Origin: Acidimicrobiales bacterium
GTDB lineage: Bacteria; Actinomycetota; Acidimicrobiia; Acidimicrobiales; Aldehydirespiratoraceae
Length of the DNA: 64,000 nt
Assembly: GCA_041394245.1 (NCBI GenBank)
Contig: JAWKIR010000003.1
Coordinates: forward strand, 682,001-746,000
Reading direction: 5' to 3'
Shown: piece after piece, positions 34,491 to 43,192 of the stretch
Layout of the letters: every line of letters begins with the position of its first letter
Position numbering within the stretch: the stretch's first letter is position 1
Translations under genes and position numbers: made by a program
Notes under the pieces: generated by a model
The model's database searches: none
What the model was told of the DNA's origin: nothing
The model's input: the letters and a program-made list of their open reading frames with translations, nothing else

Positions 34491-37085
34491 ATGGGCGCCG
34501 CCACCAACGCACCTGGTTCCGTCGACGTCGGCCGCGTCCGGGGACTCGACGGCCTGCGGGCGATCGCCGCGCTCGCGATCGTCGTGCACCACGTCGGGTT
34601 CCAGTCGGCGGCCACCTACCGCCACGAGACGTGGGGCGGCTATCTCGGCCGGCTCGACATCGGTGTGCCGGTCTTCTTCGCGCTCTCGGGCTTCCTGCTC
34701 TTCCGCCCGATTGCCGTGTCGGTGCTCGACGACACTGCACTGCGGCCCGCCCTCGAGCACCTGTGGCGCCGAGCGCTTCGCATCTATCCGGCGTTCTGGG
34801 TCGCGCTCACGGCGATCGTGCTGTTGACCAGCGAAGGATTCGCCGACGTGACCGGTGCGGTCACGACCTACCTCCTGATCCACATCCATTGGCCGACGCA
34901 CTCGATCGGCCCGATGCCGCAGGCGTGGAGTCTCGCGACCGAGATCAGCTTCTATGCCGCGCTCCCACTGATGGCCCGCTTCCTGCGCCCCTGGTTGCGC
35001 GACCGTGACCGGGCGGCGCGACGCAACGCTCTGCTCGTCTTCATCGCGCTGTGCTATTTCCTGTCGGTCTTCTTCCGGATCTGGGTGCTCAGCCTCGACA
35101 CTCGGTGGACTCCCTCACAGGTCCTGTGGCTGCCCGGCACGCTCGACTACTTCGCCATCGGCATGGGGTTGGCGGTCGCCCGGGTCGGGTTCGCCGACGG
35201 CGAGCCGCTGCGCGACCGTCTCGAGCGGTGGGCCGGTCCCGCCGGGATGTGGTGGATCGCAGCTGCGGTGCTCTTCCAGATCGTCTCCCAACACATGGGT
35301 CTCGCCCTCGGCGTCGAGGACGCGTCGTGGCCGCGCGAGATCGGCCGTCAGGCGGTCTACGGCGCGATCGGCTTCTGCCTCCTCTTCCCCCTGATCTTCG
35401 GGTCGTCCCGCCGGTCGCTCGTGCGGTCGTTCGTGCGGAGCGGCCCGATGGAGTGGCTCGGCACGATCTCGTACTCCATCTACCTCTGGCACATGGTCTT
35501 CGTCGTTCATCCGTGGGAGCCGCTGGCCGACCGGTTCGGGGCCGTCCGCGAGACCGCGCTGTGGGACTACGCCGGAACCGACTTCTGGAGCTATCTCGTC
35601 ATCGCCATGGTGCCGACGATGGTCGTTTCGGTGCTCAGCTACTACGTGGTCGAAGCGTGGGGGCAGCGCCACCAAGGGCTCGTGCGCCGCCCGGTGCTCG
35701 ATCCGACTCCGTTGGAATCCGTCGTGATCCGGGCGCGCCACCGATGGATCGCCGCCTCGTTTCGGGCCCAGCTCGGGGTGATCGCGGGCGCGGGCTTCGT
35801 GGGCCGGGTCGCGTATGTGGCCTTCGCCAAACACGACCAGACGTTGGCGACCACCGACATCTTCCCGGGCGATCAGTTCTTCTACTCTCGGGCGGCCGAC
35901 GCGTTGGCCAGGGGCGAGGGGTTCGTCACGCCGTGGCAGGACATCGCCGTCAAGGTCGGGCTCGCGGCGCCGACCGACCCGGCCGCCCATGCGGCCGATC
36001 ACCCACCCCTCACGACGATCGTTGCCGCGCCCGCGTCGTTCCTACCCGGTGGTCGAGGCGACCACCTCTTCGCGCAGCGTCTCATCATGTGTGGCGTCGG
36101 TGCGGCGGTGATCGTGCTGGTGGGTCTGCTCGCCCGGAAGCTCGCGGGTCGAGAGGTGGGCGTCGTCGCCGCCGTCATCGCCGCGGTGTACCCCGGGTTG
36201 TGGATCAACGACGGCCTCGTGATGGCGGAGTCGCTCACCGTGCTGTGCATCACGGGGGCGCTCTACTGGGCGGCCCGCTATCGGGAGACACCGTCGCTGC
36301 GGCTCGCGGTGGGATTGGGCGCCTGGATCGCGTTCGCCGCCCTCGCCCGGGCCGAGTCGCTCCTCCTGCTGCCGCTCGTGGTCGCCCCGCTCATGTGGAT
36401 CTCGCATCCCGGCTGGCGCGACCGCATCGGACGGGCGGTGCTCACGGGGGTGGCCACCATCGTCGTCCTGGCGCCTTGGGTGGTACCGAACCTGGTGCGG
36501 TTCGAGGAACCCGTGCTGCTGTCGCACGGCGACGGTCTCGTGCTGGTGGGAGCGAACAACGATGCCGTCTACTCCGGCGGGGGTCTCGGCTTCTGGCTGG
36601 CGCCGGGCGAGTTCCTCGATGCCACCGGGCGGTTCGACGACACCGACCCGAGTGTCGATTCGCGTGTCGCTCGCGACCAGGCGATCGACTACATCGGCGA
36701 ACATCTGGGCGATCAGCCCCGGGTGATGGCGGCGCGCCTGGGCCGGATGTGGAGCGTCTACCGTCCGCTGGCGACGGCGCAGCTCAACACGCAGGAAGGT
36801 CGCGAGCTCTGGGCGTCGCACCTCTCGATCGGGGCGTTGTACCTTCTCGCACCGCTGGTCGGTATCGGGTTGTGGCGGCTCGGTCGAACGTGGGGACGTT
36901 GGATCCTCGTCGCGATGCTGGTGCACGTGTCGCTCGTTGCCGTGCTCTTCTATGGCATCCCGCGCTTTCGGGCCCCGGCCGAGGTGACGTTCGTGGTCGC
37001 AGCGGCGATCGGCATCCACTGGCTGGCTAGCCTCGGGACATGTCGACCACCGCGCACCTCGTCTTCGCCAGCGTCCTCGTCCTGA
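34491..37085 (+). CDS. Acyltransferase (AT3) fused to a GT-C-type glycosyltransferase
   Basis: The 864-residue membrane protein has two clear parts. Residues 15-400 are an acyltransferase-3: RGLDGLRAIAALAIVVHHVG, GVPVFFALSGFLLFRP, AWSLATEISFYAALPL and YSIYLWHMV, with about 10 transmembrane helices. Residues of about 425-850 match a GT-C fold, with FFYSRAADALARG, HPPLTTI, YPGLWINDGLVMAES and VLVGANNDAVYSGGGLGFWLAPG. This half resembles the two separate enzymes at 38991 and 40403. Such fusions may make an acylated sugar in one polypeptide (inference). Its last 46 bases overlap the DUF2304 gene. Confidence 0.85.
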   Translation: MGAATNAPGSVDVGRVRGLDGLRAIAALAIVVHHVGFQSAATYRHETWGGYLGRLDIGVPVFFALSGFLLFRPIAVSVLDDTALRPALEHLWRRALRIYPAFWVALTAIVLLTSEGFADVTGAVTTYLLIHIHWPTHSIGPMPQAWSLATEISFYAALPLMARFLRPWLRDRDRAARRNALLVFIALCYFLSVFFRIWVLSLDTRWTPSQVLWLPGTLDYFAIGMGLAVARVGFADGEPLRDRLERWAGPAGMWWIAAAVLFQIVSQHMGLALGVEDASWPREIGRQAVYGAIGFCLLFPLIFGSSRRSLVRSFVRSGPMEWLGTISYSIYLWHMVFVVHPWEPLADRFGAVRETALWDYAGTDFWSYLVIAMVPTMVVSVLSYYVVEAWGQRHQGLVRRPVLDPTPLESVVIRARHRWIAASFRAQLGVIAGAGFVGRVAYVAFAKHDQTLATTDIFPGDQFFYSRAADALARGEGFVTPWQDIAVKVGLAAPTDPAAHAADHPPLTTIVAAPASFLPGGRGDHLFAQRLIMCGVGAAVIVLVGLLARKLAGREVGVVAAVIAAVYPGLWINDGLVMAESLTVLCITGALYWAARYRETPSLRLAVGLGAWIAFAALARAESLLLLPLVVAPLMWISHPGWRDRIGRAVLTGVATIVVLAPWVVPNLVRFEEPVLLSHGDGLVLVGANNDAVYSGGGLGFWLAPGEFLDATGRFDDTDPSVDSRVARDQAIDYIGEHLGDQPRVMAARLGRMWSVYRPLATAQLNTQEGRELWASHLSIGALYLLAPLVGIGLWRLGRTWGRWILVAMLVHVSLVAVLFYGIPRFRAPAEVTFVVAAAIGIHWLASLGTCRPPRTSSSPASSS
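37028..37033 (+). promoter_or_regulatory. -10 box inside the acyltransferase-glycosyltransferase gene, for DUF2304
   Basis: TAGCCT, 6 bases before ATG 37040; it is out of frame with the covering gene. Confidence 0.5.
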
Positions 37086-37405
37086 CGGTCCTGTTCATCT
37101 ACTCGCTGGTGCGTCAGCGGGTGTTGAAGAGCAAGTACGCGCTGTTGTGGTCGTTGGTCGCCGTGGCGCTGCTGCCGATCGCCGCGGTCCCGAGCATCGT
37201 CGAGTCGGTGTCCGACATGCTCGGCATCGAAACCCCGTCCAACACGATCCTGCTCGCGGCGGTCTCGCTGCTGTTCGCCACCACCGTGCACCTGACCTAC
37301 GAGCTGTCACGCAACGAGGCCCGGACCCAGGACCTCGCCGAGGAGTTCGCCCTCCTCCGTGCCCGCCTCGACCTCGCCGCCTCCGAAGAAGGTACGGGTG
37401 TCTGA
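37040..37405 (+). CDS. DUF2304 domain-containing membrane protein
   Basis: The 121-residue protein has two or three hydrophobic segments (residues 8-25, 36-52 and 70-86), RVLKSKYALLWSLV (the DUF2304 signature of K-Y-x-x-x-W) and a short acidic helix at the end. DUF2304 proteins often follow polyprenol-phosphate sugar transferases and are thought to help them; here the neighbour is a GT-C enzyme, which fits. The stop TGA 37403-37405 lies inside the palindromic element, which also supplies the last residues (GTGV). Confidence 0.75.
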   Translation: MSTTAHLVFASVLVLTVLFIYSLVRQRVLKSKYALLWSLVAVALLPIAAVPSIVESVSDMLGIETPSNTILLAAVSLLFATTVHLTYELSRNEARTQDLAEEFALLRARLDLAASEEGTGV

Positions 37406-37438
37406 CCCCAGAAGGTATGTGGGGTCAGACACCTGTAC
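37392..37438. repeat. Palindromic element copy 3
   Basis: Arms 37392-37409 and 37421-37438 match at 17 of 18 positions and include GGGTGTCTGACCCC and GGGGTCAGACACC around an 11-base loop. TACTTTCTCGG flanks it on the right. It covers the stop of the DUF2304 gene, between convergent genes. Confidence 0.85.
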
Positions 37439-37447
37439 TTTCTCGGA

Positions 37448-38179
37448 TCATGTGGCGCGGCGGGCGGTGACGATGAGGCCGTCGGCGCTGTAGGGGCGGC
37501 CGAGGCGGCCGAGCATGCGTTCGAGCCCGAGCACCGAGCGCACGGCGACCGCTTCGAGTCGCGATCGTTGACCGCGATCGCGCACCGTCGGGACGTAGGT
37601 GACGCTCCCCGTCGGTGTCCATCCCTCGCGCTGCATGAGCTGGGTGAGGGTCCGCCACGTGAACATCACCACATGGTCGGGATGGTTGACCTCGACCCGG
37701 CGGGTGATGTTGGCGACGACGTTGACGAGGCCGTAGGCGTTGGGTGTGGTGACGATCAGGGTGCCGCCCGGGGCACAGAGCAGGGCCATCGCCTCGAGGA
37801 ACGGACCGGGTGCGCCGAGATGCTCGATCACCTCGCCGGCGAGGACGACGTCGGCCGGCTCGAGGTCGAGAGCGGCGACGGCATCGGGGTCGGTGCAGTC
37901 GACGAGATGGGCGACGAACCCGCCGTCGAGGGCGGCCTGGACTCCGGGCCCGTCGAAGTCGAGCCCGACGAGCGAGGTCGCGACCTCGGCGAGGTGGCCG
38001 TGGAGCCAGCTCCCGGCCCGACCCTGCTCCTCGCGGAACCCCGCATCGGCGAACCCGACGTGGATGACCCGCTTGCCCCGGCACTGCTCGACGAGCCACG
38101 GGATGCGATCGACGATCGATGTGCGGGGCAGCGGGTGGGCCATCTCGTCTTGCCCGTACTCGGGAATCTCGGTGCTCAC
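37448..38179 (-). CDS. SAM-dependent methyltransferase (class I)
   Basis: The 243-residue protein has the SAM-binding start VIHVGFADAGFREEQ, an acidic loop SLVGLDFDGPG, the post-I region DVVLAGEVIEHLGAPGPFLEAMA and GGTLIVTTPNAYGLVN. These fit a UbiE/MetW-type small-molecule or glycan methyltransferase. The N-terminus (YGQDEMAHPLPRTS) has no known domain. GTG 38179 overlaps the deacetylase stop by 4 bases (GTGA), part of a four-gene minus-strand operon. Substrate unknown; a sugar on a surface glycan is likely from context. Confidence 0.8.
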   Translation of the reverse strand: MSTEIPEYGQDEMAHPLPRTSIVDRIPWLVEQCRGKRVIHVGFADAGFREEQGRAGSWLHGHLAEVATSLVGLDFDGPGVQAALDGGFVAHLVDCTDPDAVAALDLEPADVVLAGEVIEHLGAPGPFLEAMALLCAPGGTLIVTTPNAYGLVNVVANITRRVEVNHPDHVVMFTWRTLTQLMQREGWTPTGSVTYVPTVRDRGQRSRLEAVAVRSVLGLERMLGRLGRPYSADGLIVTARRAT

Positions 38180-38994
38180 GTGACGCACTCCGGGGTGAAG
38201 GTCGGTAGGTCGCCCAGTTCGTGGACGACATCGATCAGTCGGCGTTCGGTGCCGGCAACGACGCTGCGCACCCTCTGCTTCATGCCCTTGCGGCCCCACC
38301 ACATCACGCGACTGCCGAGCCGGCCGACCTCGGGGAGGAGCCACCGTTCTTCGTCGGGATCGAAATCGTAGGGGTGGGAGTAGAGCCACGCATGGCTCGG
38401 CGAGCGCTTCGCGGCCCAGCGGATGAGCGGCGCCGGTGCAACACGGAGATAGACACCGCCCAGGAGCGGAACCGTCGCCGGACCCAGACCGAAGGTGGGC
38501 GACGGGATCTCGATCAGACCGCTCGGCCAGCGGAACGGCTCGTCGGGTGCGCCCGGCCATCCGTAGAGCGGGTTGCGGGCGGGCAGGACGCTCGAGCTGT
38601 AGACGAAGCCGAGCTCGGTGAGGATCTCGGGTGCCCAGGCGGACTCGGGAACGAGCGAGAAGATGGGCGCCCGGAAGCCCTGGACGGGCGCCTGGATGGC
38701 CTGCGCGAGTCGGTCCATCGCCTCGGCGGTCGCGGTGCGAAAGGTGTTGGCCCCGACGTCGGGCAACGGGGTGTGTGTCGCGCCGTGGAGTCCGAGCTCG
38801 TGGCCGCGGGCAGCGACGCGGGCGACGAGGTCGGGGTGGTCGCGCACGACCTCGCCGACGACGAAGACGGTGCCGATGACGCCCCACTTCTCGAGATCGT
38901 CGAGGAGTTCGTCGGTCACCGCCGGGAAGCGCAGCTCGGCCGAGTCGTCGGGCCGGTGGTCCTCCAGATCGAGGGTGAAGACGACCGGACTCAT
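38176..38994 (-). CDS. Polysaccharide deacetylase family protein
   Basis: The 272-residue NodB-type enzyme has VVFTLDLEDHRPDD (catalytic Asp pair), HELGLHGATHTPL (metal histidines in H-x3-H), FRAPIFSLVPESAWAPEIL (R-A-P motif), and the distal SHPYDFDP histidine. It should remove N-acetyl groups from a sugar or a sugar polymer. Similar enzymes occur with FemAB-type or exosortase loci. The gene overlaps the GT gene upstream (ATGA) and the methyltransferase downstream (GTGA), so translation is coupled across the operon. Confidence 0.85.
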   Translation of the reverse strand: MSPVVFTLDLEDHRPDDSAELRFPAVTDELLDDLEKWGVIGTVFVVGEVVRDHPDLVARVAARGHELGLHGATHTPLPDVGANTFRTATAEAMDRLAQAIQAPVQGFRAPIFSLVPESAWAPEILTELGFVYSSSVLPARNPLYGWPGAPDEPFRWPSGLIEIPSPTFGLGPATVPLLGGVYLRVAPAPLIRWAAKRSPSHAWLYSHPYDFDPDEERWLLPEVGRLGSRVMWWGRKGMKQRVRSVVAGTERRLIDVVHELGDLPTFTPECVT

Positions 38995-40406
38995 GGCTCG
39001 ACCGGCGTTCGCCGTGCTGCGCGGAACACGCCCTCGGCGCGGAGTCGGTGGAAGATCCAGCTCAGCGCGACTGACGCCAGCACGATCATGGCGACGTCGA
39101 TCGGCACCCGGTAGCGGGTCAGCCCGAAGGTCACGGCCGACGCGAACATGACCATCGGCCACATGGCCAGCAGGGGTGTGAGCCGTTGCCCTCGTCGACG
39201 CAGCAGAAGGGCGCCGATGACGGTGAAGGGGACCAGCGCGTAGTAGATGCCGAGGCCGACGGTGCTCGGCTCTTCCCACCGACCTTCGACGCGATAGTTC
39301 ATCTGCAGACTGTGGCCGACGCGGAAGACCTCGAGTGACCGACCGACACGGGCCAGGGCGACCTTCGGGTACCGATACCAGTTGTCGACGTAGTACGCGA
39401 GTGCCTGTTCGCGGTTGAACCGGTCGCGGACGGTCTCGTCGTAGATCACGCGTTCGGGATCGTCGGCCGTTCGCCACGAGCCGGGCAGCTCCTCTTCGAG
39501 GAGGACCTCGAGCCCACGTGCGCCGAAGCAGTTGGCCCAGAACCCGAGCGACGGTCCCGACCAGGCTTCGTCGCAGGCCCCGGCCATGAGCACGGTTCCC
39601 GATGCCGACGTGAGCGTCACCGGACGGTCTTCGAAGCGGATGTTGTTGTAGATCAGCCATGGCGACAGCACGATCAGGCCGGCGACCCCGCACAGCACGG
39701 TCTGGCGGAGCTTCTCGCGGGTGTCGAGCGTCGCGGCCCACCAGATCAGGGGGATGACCAGGAACGCGTAGAGACTCGTGGCCTCGGCCCGTACCAGCGC
39801 GGCGAGTGCGATCGCCACCCCGACCAGGGCGATGTTGCGGCGGCTCGGGCGGCGGATCCACTCGTAGCCGGCCCAGAAAACCAGCACCACGAAGGGCTGG
39901 TACATGCCCTCGGAGAGCAACATGATGTCGTTGACCCACATGAGCGGGTGCAGCGCGGCGATCACCGCGGCAACGACACCGGCGACGTTGCCGGCGAGAC
40001 GCCGGGTGAACAGGCCGATCGCGAGCACCAGCACGAAGCCCCAGAACGTGGCGGCCAACCTGTGGTCGGTCACGCCGTCGAAGCCGAGCTTCGACCAGCC
40101 GGCGAGATAGCCGGCGAAGAGAGGCGGGTCTCCGGCCGACTCGAGCCGCACGGTCGCGACACCGCGCTCGATGCTGTCGTAGTACTCGAGCGGGTTGAGA
40201 TAGCGGCCCGTCTCGGCGAGGACGTTGGCCTGCAGATGGCCGTACTTTGCGTCGCCGGCGAGCGTGTAGCAGAACGGCGACGGGATGTCGCAGGTCGGGC
40301 GGTAGACCAACACCGTCCAGATCCGAAACGCCCAGCCGGCCACGGCGATGCCGACGATGAGGCGTGCGGCTCGCGGTGTCGTGCGGATGCGGTCGAGCGG
40401 GCTCAC
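38991..40406 (-). CDS. GT-C family membrane glycosyltransferase
   Basis: The 471-residue protein has about 10-12 hydrophobic helices and the usual GT-C acidic loop early (CYTLAGDAKYGHLQANVLAE). The family's catalytic Asp pair is plausible in PTCDIPSP / AGDAKYG. Motifs shared with the two paralogues are HPLMWVNDIMLLSE and GACDEAWSGPSLGFWAN. It resembles ArnT/PMT-like enzymes that use a polyprenol-phosphate sugar donor on the outer face of the membrane. GTG 40406 overlaps the upstream GT stop. Confidence 0.82.
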   Translation of the reverse strand: MSPLDRIRTTPRAARLIVGIAVAGWAFRIWTVLVYRPTCDIPSPFCYTLAGDAKYGHLQANVLAETGRYLNPLEYYDSIERGVATVRLESAGDPPLFAGYLAGWSKLGFDGVTDHRLAATFWGFVLVLAIGLFTRRLAGNVAGVVAAVIAALHPLMWVNDIMLLSEGMYQPFVVLVFWAGYEWIRRPSRRNIALVGVAIALAALVRAEATSLYAFLVIPLIWWAATLDTREKLRQTVLCGVAGLIVLSPWLIYNNIRFEDRPVTLTSASGTVLMAGACDEAWSGPSLGFWANCFGARGLEVLLEEELPGSWRTADDPERVIYDETVRDRFNREQALAYYVDNWYRYPKVALARVGRSLEVFRVGHSLQMNYRVEGRWEEPSTVGLGIYYALVPFTVIGALLLRRRGQRLTPLLAMWPMVMFASAVTFGLTRYRVPIDVAMIVLASVALSWIFHRLRAEGVFRAARRTPVEP

Positions 40407-41743
40407 GCGTCGACCACCTCCTTCGGTGCGACAGTGGTACTGCGTCGTGCAGGACCGTAGCGGTCGAGCAGTTCGGCCACGGCGACGGCGGCGAGCACCG
40501 CGAACACCAGGTCCGCGCCGACGCGATAGCGCGAGATCCCGAACGTCATCGCCGCGGTGAGGATCGACACGCCGGCGACGGCCGCAACCGGCAGCAGGGT
40601 CGTCGTCCGGCGCCACACCAGGGCGCCGGCGACCGCGCCGATCATCGCCGCGTAGTGGGCCCACAGGCCGACCGTCGCGTGGGACCGCACCCGCCGCTCG
40701 AAGAAGACGTCGAAGTCGATGCCCTGGAGCGGGCGGTAGAGGCCGAGGATCCGGCCCACCCGGGCGGCGACGACCTTGGGTTGCTGGTCGAGGTGGTCGC
40801 CGATGTAGGCGCTGGCCTTCGCGTACTTGGCCGCGCCGATCTCGGACTCGTCGGCGCCCTCGGGCCAGGTGGATCCGTCGTCGCACCCTGCCGACCAGTA
40901 GCCGAGGTAGGGGCCCGAGTAGGTCTCGTCGCAGTTGCCGAGCTCGAGGACGTAGCCGGGTCCGACGGCGAGATACGTGGGCTCCTCGAACGTGGCCAGG
41001 TTGCGGCCCACCCACGGAGCGAGCAGCACCATCGCGAGCCCGGCCGCCATGGCCGTGCGCCGGAACCGGTCGGGCCACGCGAGGCGGGGATGGAACATGA
41101 CCAGCGGCGTGAGCAGCAGGAAGAACATGAGGAACGGTTCGCTGCGGGTGAGTGAGCCGAGCGAGAGCACCACGGTGAGCTCGAGGATGCGACGCACCGA
41201 CGGATCGTCGTAGGCCCGGTGGGCGAACACGAGGGCCCAGGCCGCGAGTGGGATGTAGAGCGACTCCGAGAGGATCAGGGCGTCGTTCATCCACAGCGGG
41301 GGGTAGAGGGCGACGGCGAGCATCGCGATCGCCGCGGCCCGTAGGTCGACGTAGCGCCGCACCAGCAACCCGACCGGCAGCACAACCGAGGCGGAGACGA
41401 CCCCGCTGGCAAAGCGGTGCCAGGTCACCGTGTCGAGGCCGAGGAACGACCAGATCGACAGGTAGACGGTGAAGCCGGGCGGGTGGGCGGCGGTCGGGAC
41501 GATGATGTCGTTGACCTGGTACTCGAACGGGTTGGCGAACCCGTGGCCCTCGGCGAGGAGGTTGGCCGAGAGGTGGTAGTAGAGGTTGTCGTTGAGCGTG
41601 CCGACCTCGACGAGGGGGACGACGCCGGTGTACCAGCGATCGAGGACCCACCAGCGCACCAGCACGGCCAACGCGAAGGCGGCGGCCACGAGCAGGGCGA
41701 AGGGACTCCGCATCACCTGTCGGACTCTCTCACCCCAGCGCAC
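40403..41743 (-). CDS. GT-C family membrane glycosyltransferase (first gene of the operon)
   Basis: The 446-residue protein has the same layout as its neighbour: TLNDNLYYHLSANLLAEGHGF early, TAAHPPGFTVYLSIWS, YPPLWMNDALILSESL and LELGNCDETYSGPYLGYWS, with about 10 helices. It is a paralogue of the gene at 38991 and of the C-terminal half of the acyltransferase fusion at 34491. GTG 41743 lies 6 bases from TACGAT on the minus strand. It opens the operon GT, GT, deacetylase, methyltransferase, and is divergent from the MBL gene at 41779. Confidence 0.82.
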   Translation of the reverse strand: MRWGERVRQVMRSPFALLVAAAFALAVLVRWWVLDRWYTGVVPLVEVGTLNDNLYYHLSANLLAEGHGFANPFEYQVNDIIVPTAAHPPGFTVYLSIWSFLGLDTVTWHRFASGVVSASVVLPVGLLVRRYVDLRAAAIAMLAVALYPPLWMNDALILSESLYIPLAAWALVFAHRAYDDPSVRRILELTVVLSLGSLTRSEPFLMFFLLLTPLVMFHPRLAWPDRFRRTAMAAGLAMVLLAPWVGRNLATFEEPTYLAVGPGYVLELGNCDETYSGPYLGYWSAGCDDGSTWPEGADESEIGAAKYAKASAYIGDHLDQQPKVVAARVGRILGLYRPLQGIDFDVFFERRVRSHATVGLWAHYAAMIGAVAGALVWRRTTTLLPVAAVAGVSILTAAMTFGISRYRVGADLVFAVLAAVAVAELLDRYGPARRSTTVAPKEVVDA

Positions 41744-41749
41744 CGAAGA

Positions 41750-41770
41750 ATCGTACTTGTGGCGTACGGT
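41750..41770. promoter_or_regulatory. Back-to-back leaderless promoters (glycan operon and MBL gene)
   Basis: Minus TACGAT (41750-41755) is 6 bases from GTG 41743; plus TACGGT (41765-41770) is 8 bases from ATG 41779. Only 9 bp separates the two -10 boxes, so the two promoters overlap and may compete. Confidence 0.55.
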
Positions 41771-41778
41771 GGCGACTC

Positions 41779-43185
41779 ATGCGTGTGACAGTGATCGGCC
41801 ACTCGTGTCTGCGGGCGGAGACCCGCGCCGGAACGATCCTTGTCGACCCCTGGCTGGTCGGCTTGTGCTACTGGCGGTCGTGGTGGCACTTCCCGCCGAG
41901 CACCGAGCCGACCGCCGAGCTCCTCGCCCCCGACTACGTCTACCTGACCCATCACCACTTCGATCACTTCCACTATCCGTCGATGCGCAAGCTCGATCGT
42001 TCGGCGAAGGTGCTGATCCCGCGGTTCGGTGTCGACGTGATGGCCGACGAGGTGGTGAGCCTCGGCTTCGAACGACCGCAGGAGCTCATCCACGGCCGGG
42101 TGCTCGATCTCGGGCAGGGGGTCCGGGTCGCCTCGTACCAGTACGGCTTCGACGACACCGCGTTCGTGATCGCCGAGGACGACCACGTCATCGTCGACGT
42201 GAACGACTGCAAGATCCGTGGACGAGCGTTGGACCAGCTGGTCCACGACTTCGGCACCCCGACGCTCGCCTGCAAGAGCCATTCGTTCGCCCAGTCCTAT
42301 CCGGTGCTCTACGACAGCGCGGACCCGGCCCAGCTCGCTCTCGTGTCCGCACAGACCTACATCGACGACTTCCACGAGGTCATGGGTCGGCTTCGCCCTC
42401 GCTCTGCCATCCCGTTCGGTTCGATGGTGGGCTTCCTGCACCCCGACAGTGCCCCGCTCAACGCGCACCTGGTCACCCCCGGCGCGGTGGTCGAGGGCGT
42501 CGCGGCCCGGGGCGGCATCGAAGGCACCGAGGTCATCACGATGGCCCCCGGCGACGTGTGGGACAGCGAGACAGGGTTCGAACGCAGTGACTTCGACTGG
42601 TACACCGATCGCGACGCTCATCTGGCCGAGCTGACCGAGAAGTACGCACCGAAGATCGCGGCGCAGACCGCGGCCGAGGAGGGTGTGCGCGTCGATTGGG
42701 CCGACTTCGAGGCCCACTTCGGCCGGTTCGTTCGCGAGGTCCCGCGGGTCGTCGGGCGTCGGCTCGCCCCGCGCCCGTTCGTGTTCCACGTGCCTTCCGA
42801 TGTCGACCGGCCCTACTGGTGGGTCTCGTTCGGATCCCGGTCGGTCGGGCGCGCCGCGTCCATGCCCGCTGATGCCTCCGGGCTCACGACGATCCCAGAG
42901 GCGGTGTTGCGCGACGCGATCCGCGACCGGGTCGTCCAACTCCTCCACGGCGCGATGCGAATCCACACGTCGCTCGCGCCCGGTGGTGTGCAGAGCGACC
43001 TCGGGTTCTGGGGACTCGTGATGATCTGGGAACTCGGCTACCTGCCCTTGCGTCGCAGCGCGCGCGGCCCCCGTCTGTGGATCGCGATGGCCCGCCGCTG
43101 GCGAGAGTTCGTCGACATGGCGCCGAGCATCGTCTCGCGCAACCCGGTCGACCATCTCGCGGGAGGATTCGGCGCCGACGTCTGA
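41779..43185 (+). CDS. MBL-fold metallohydrolase of unknown substrate
   Basis: The 468-residue protein begins as a metallo-beta-lactamase fold: MRVTVIGHSCLRAE, TILVDPWLVG, and the metal motif LTHHHFDHFHYPS, with later ligand VIVDVNDCK and AIPFGSMVGFLHPD. The C-terminal 200 residues (YTDRDAHLAEL ... WWVSFGSRSVGRA) are unlike common MBL enzymes and look like the C-terminal region of sialic-acid hydroxylase-type proteins. Its divergent partner is the glycan operon, so it may modify a sugar nucleotide or glycan. This is inference; no substrate is certain. Confidence 0.65.
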   Translation: MRVTVIGHSCLRAETRAGTILVDPWLVGLCYWRSWWHFPPSTEPTAELLAPDYVYLTHHHFDHFHYPSMRKLDRSAKVLIPRFGVDVMADEVVSLGFERPQELIHGRVLDLGQGVRVASYQYGFDDTAFVIAEDDHVIVDVNDCKIRGRALDQLVHDFGTPTLACKSHSFAQSYPVLYDSADPAQLALVSAQTYIDDFHEVMGRLRPRSAIPFGSMVGFLHPDSAPLNAHLVTPGAVVEGVAARGGIEGTEVITMAPGDVWDSETGFERSDFDWYTDRDAHLAELTEKYAPKIAAQTAAEEGVRVDWADFEAHFGRFVREVPRVVGRRLAPRPFVFHVPSDVDRPYWWVSFGSRSVGRAASMPADASGLTTIPEAVLRDAIRDRVVQLLHGAMRIHTSLAPGGVQSDLGFWGLVMIWELGYLPLRRSARGPRLWIAMARRWREFVDMAPSIVSRNPVDHLAGGFGADV

Positions 43186-43192
43186 ACGGTGT

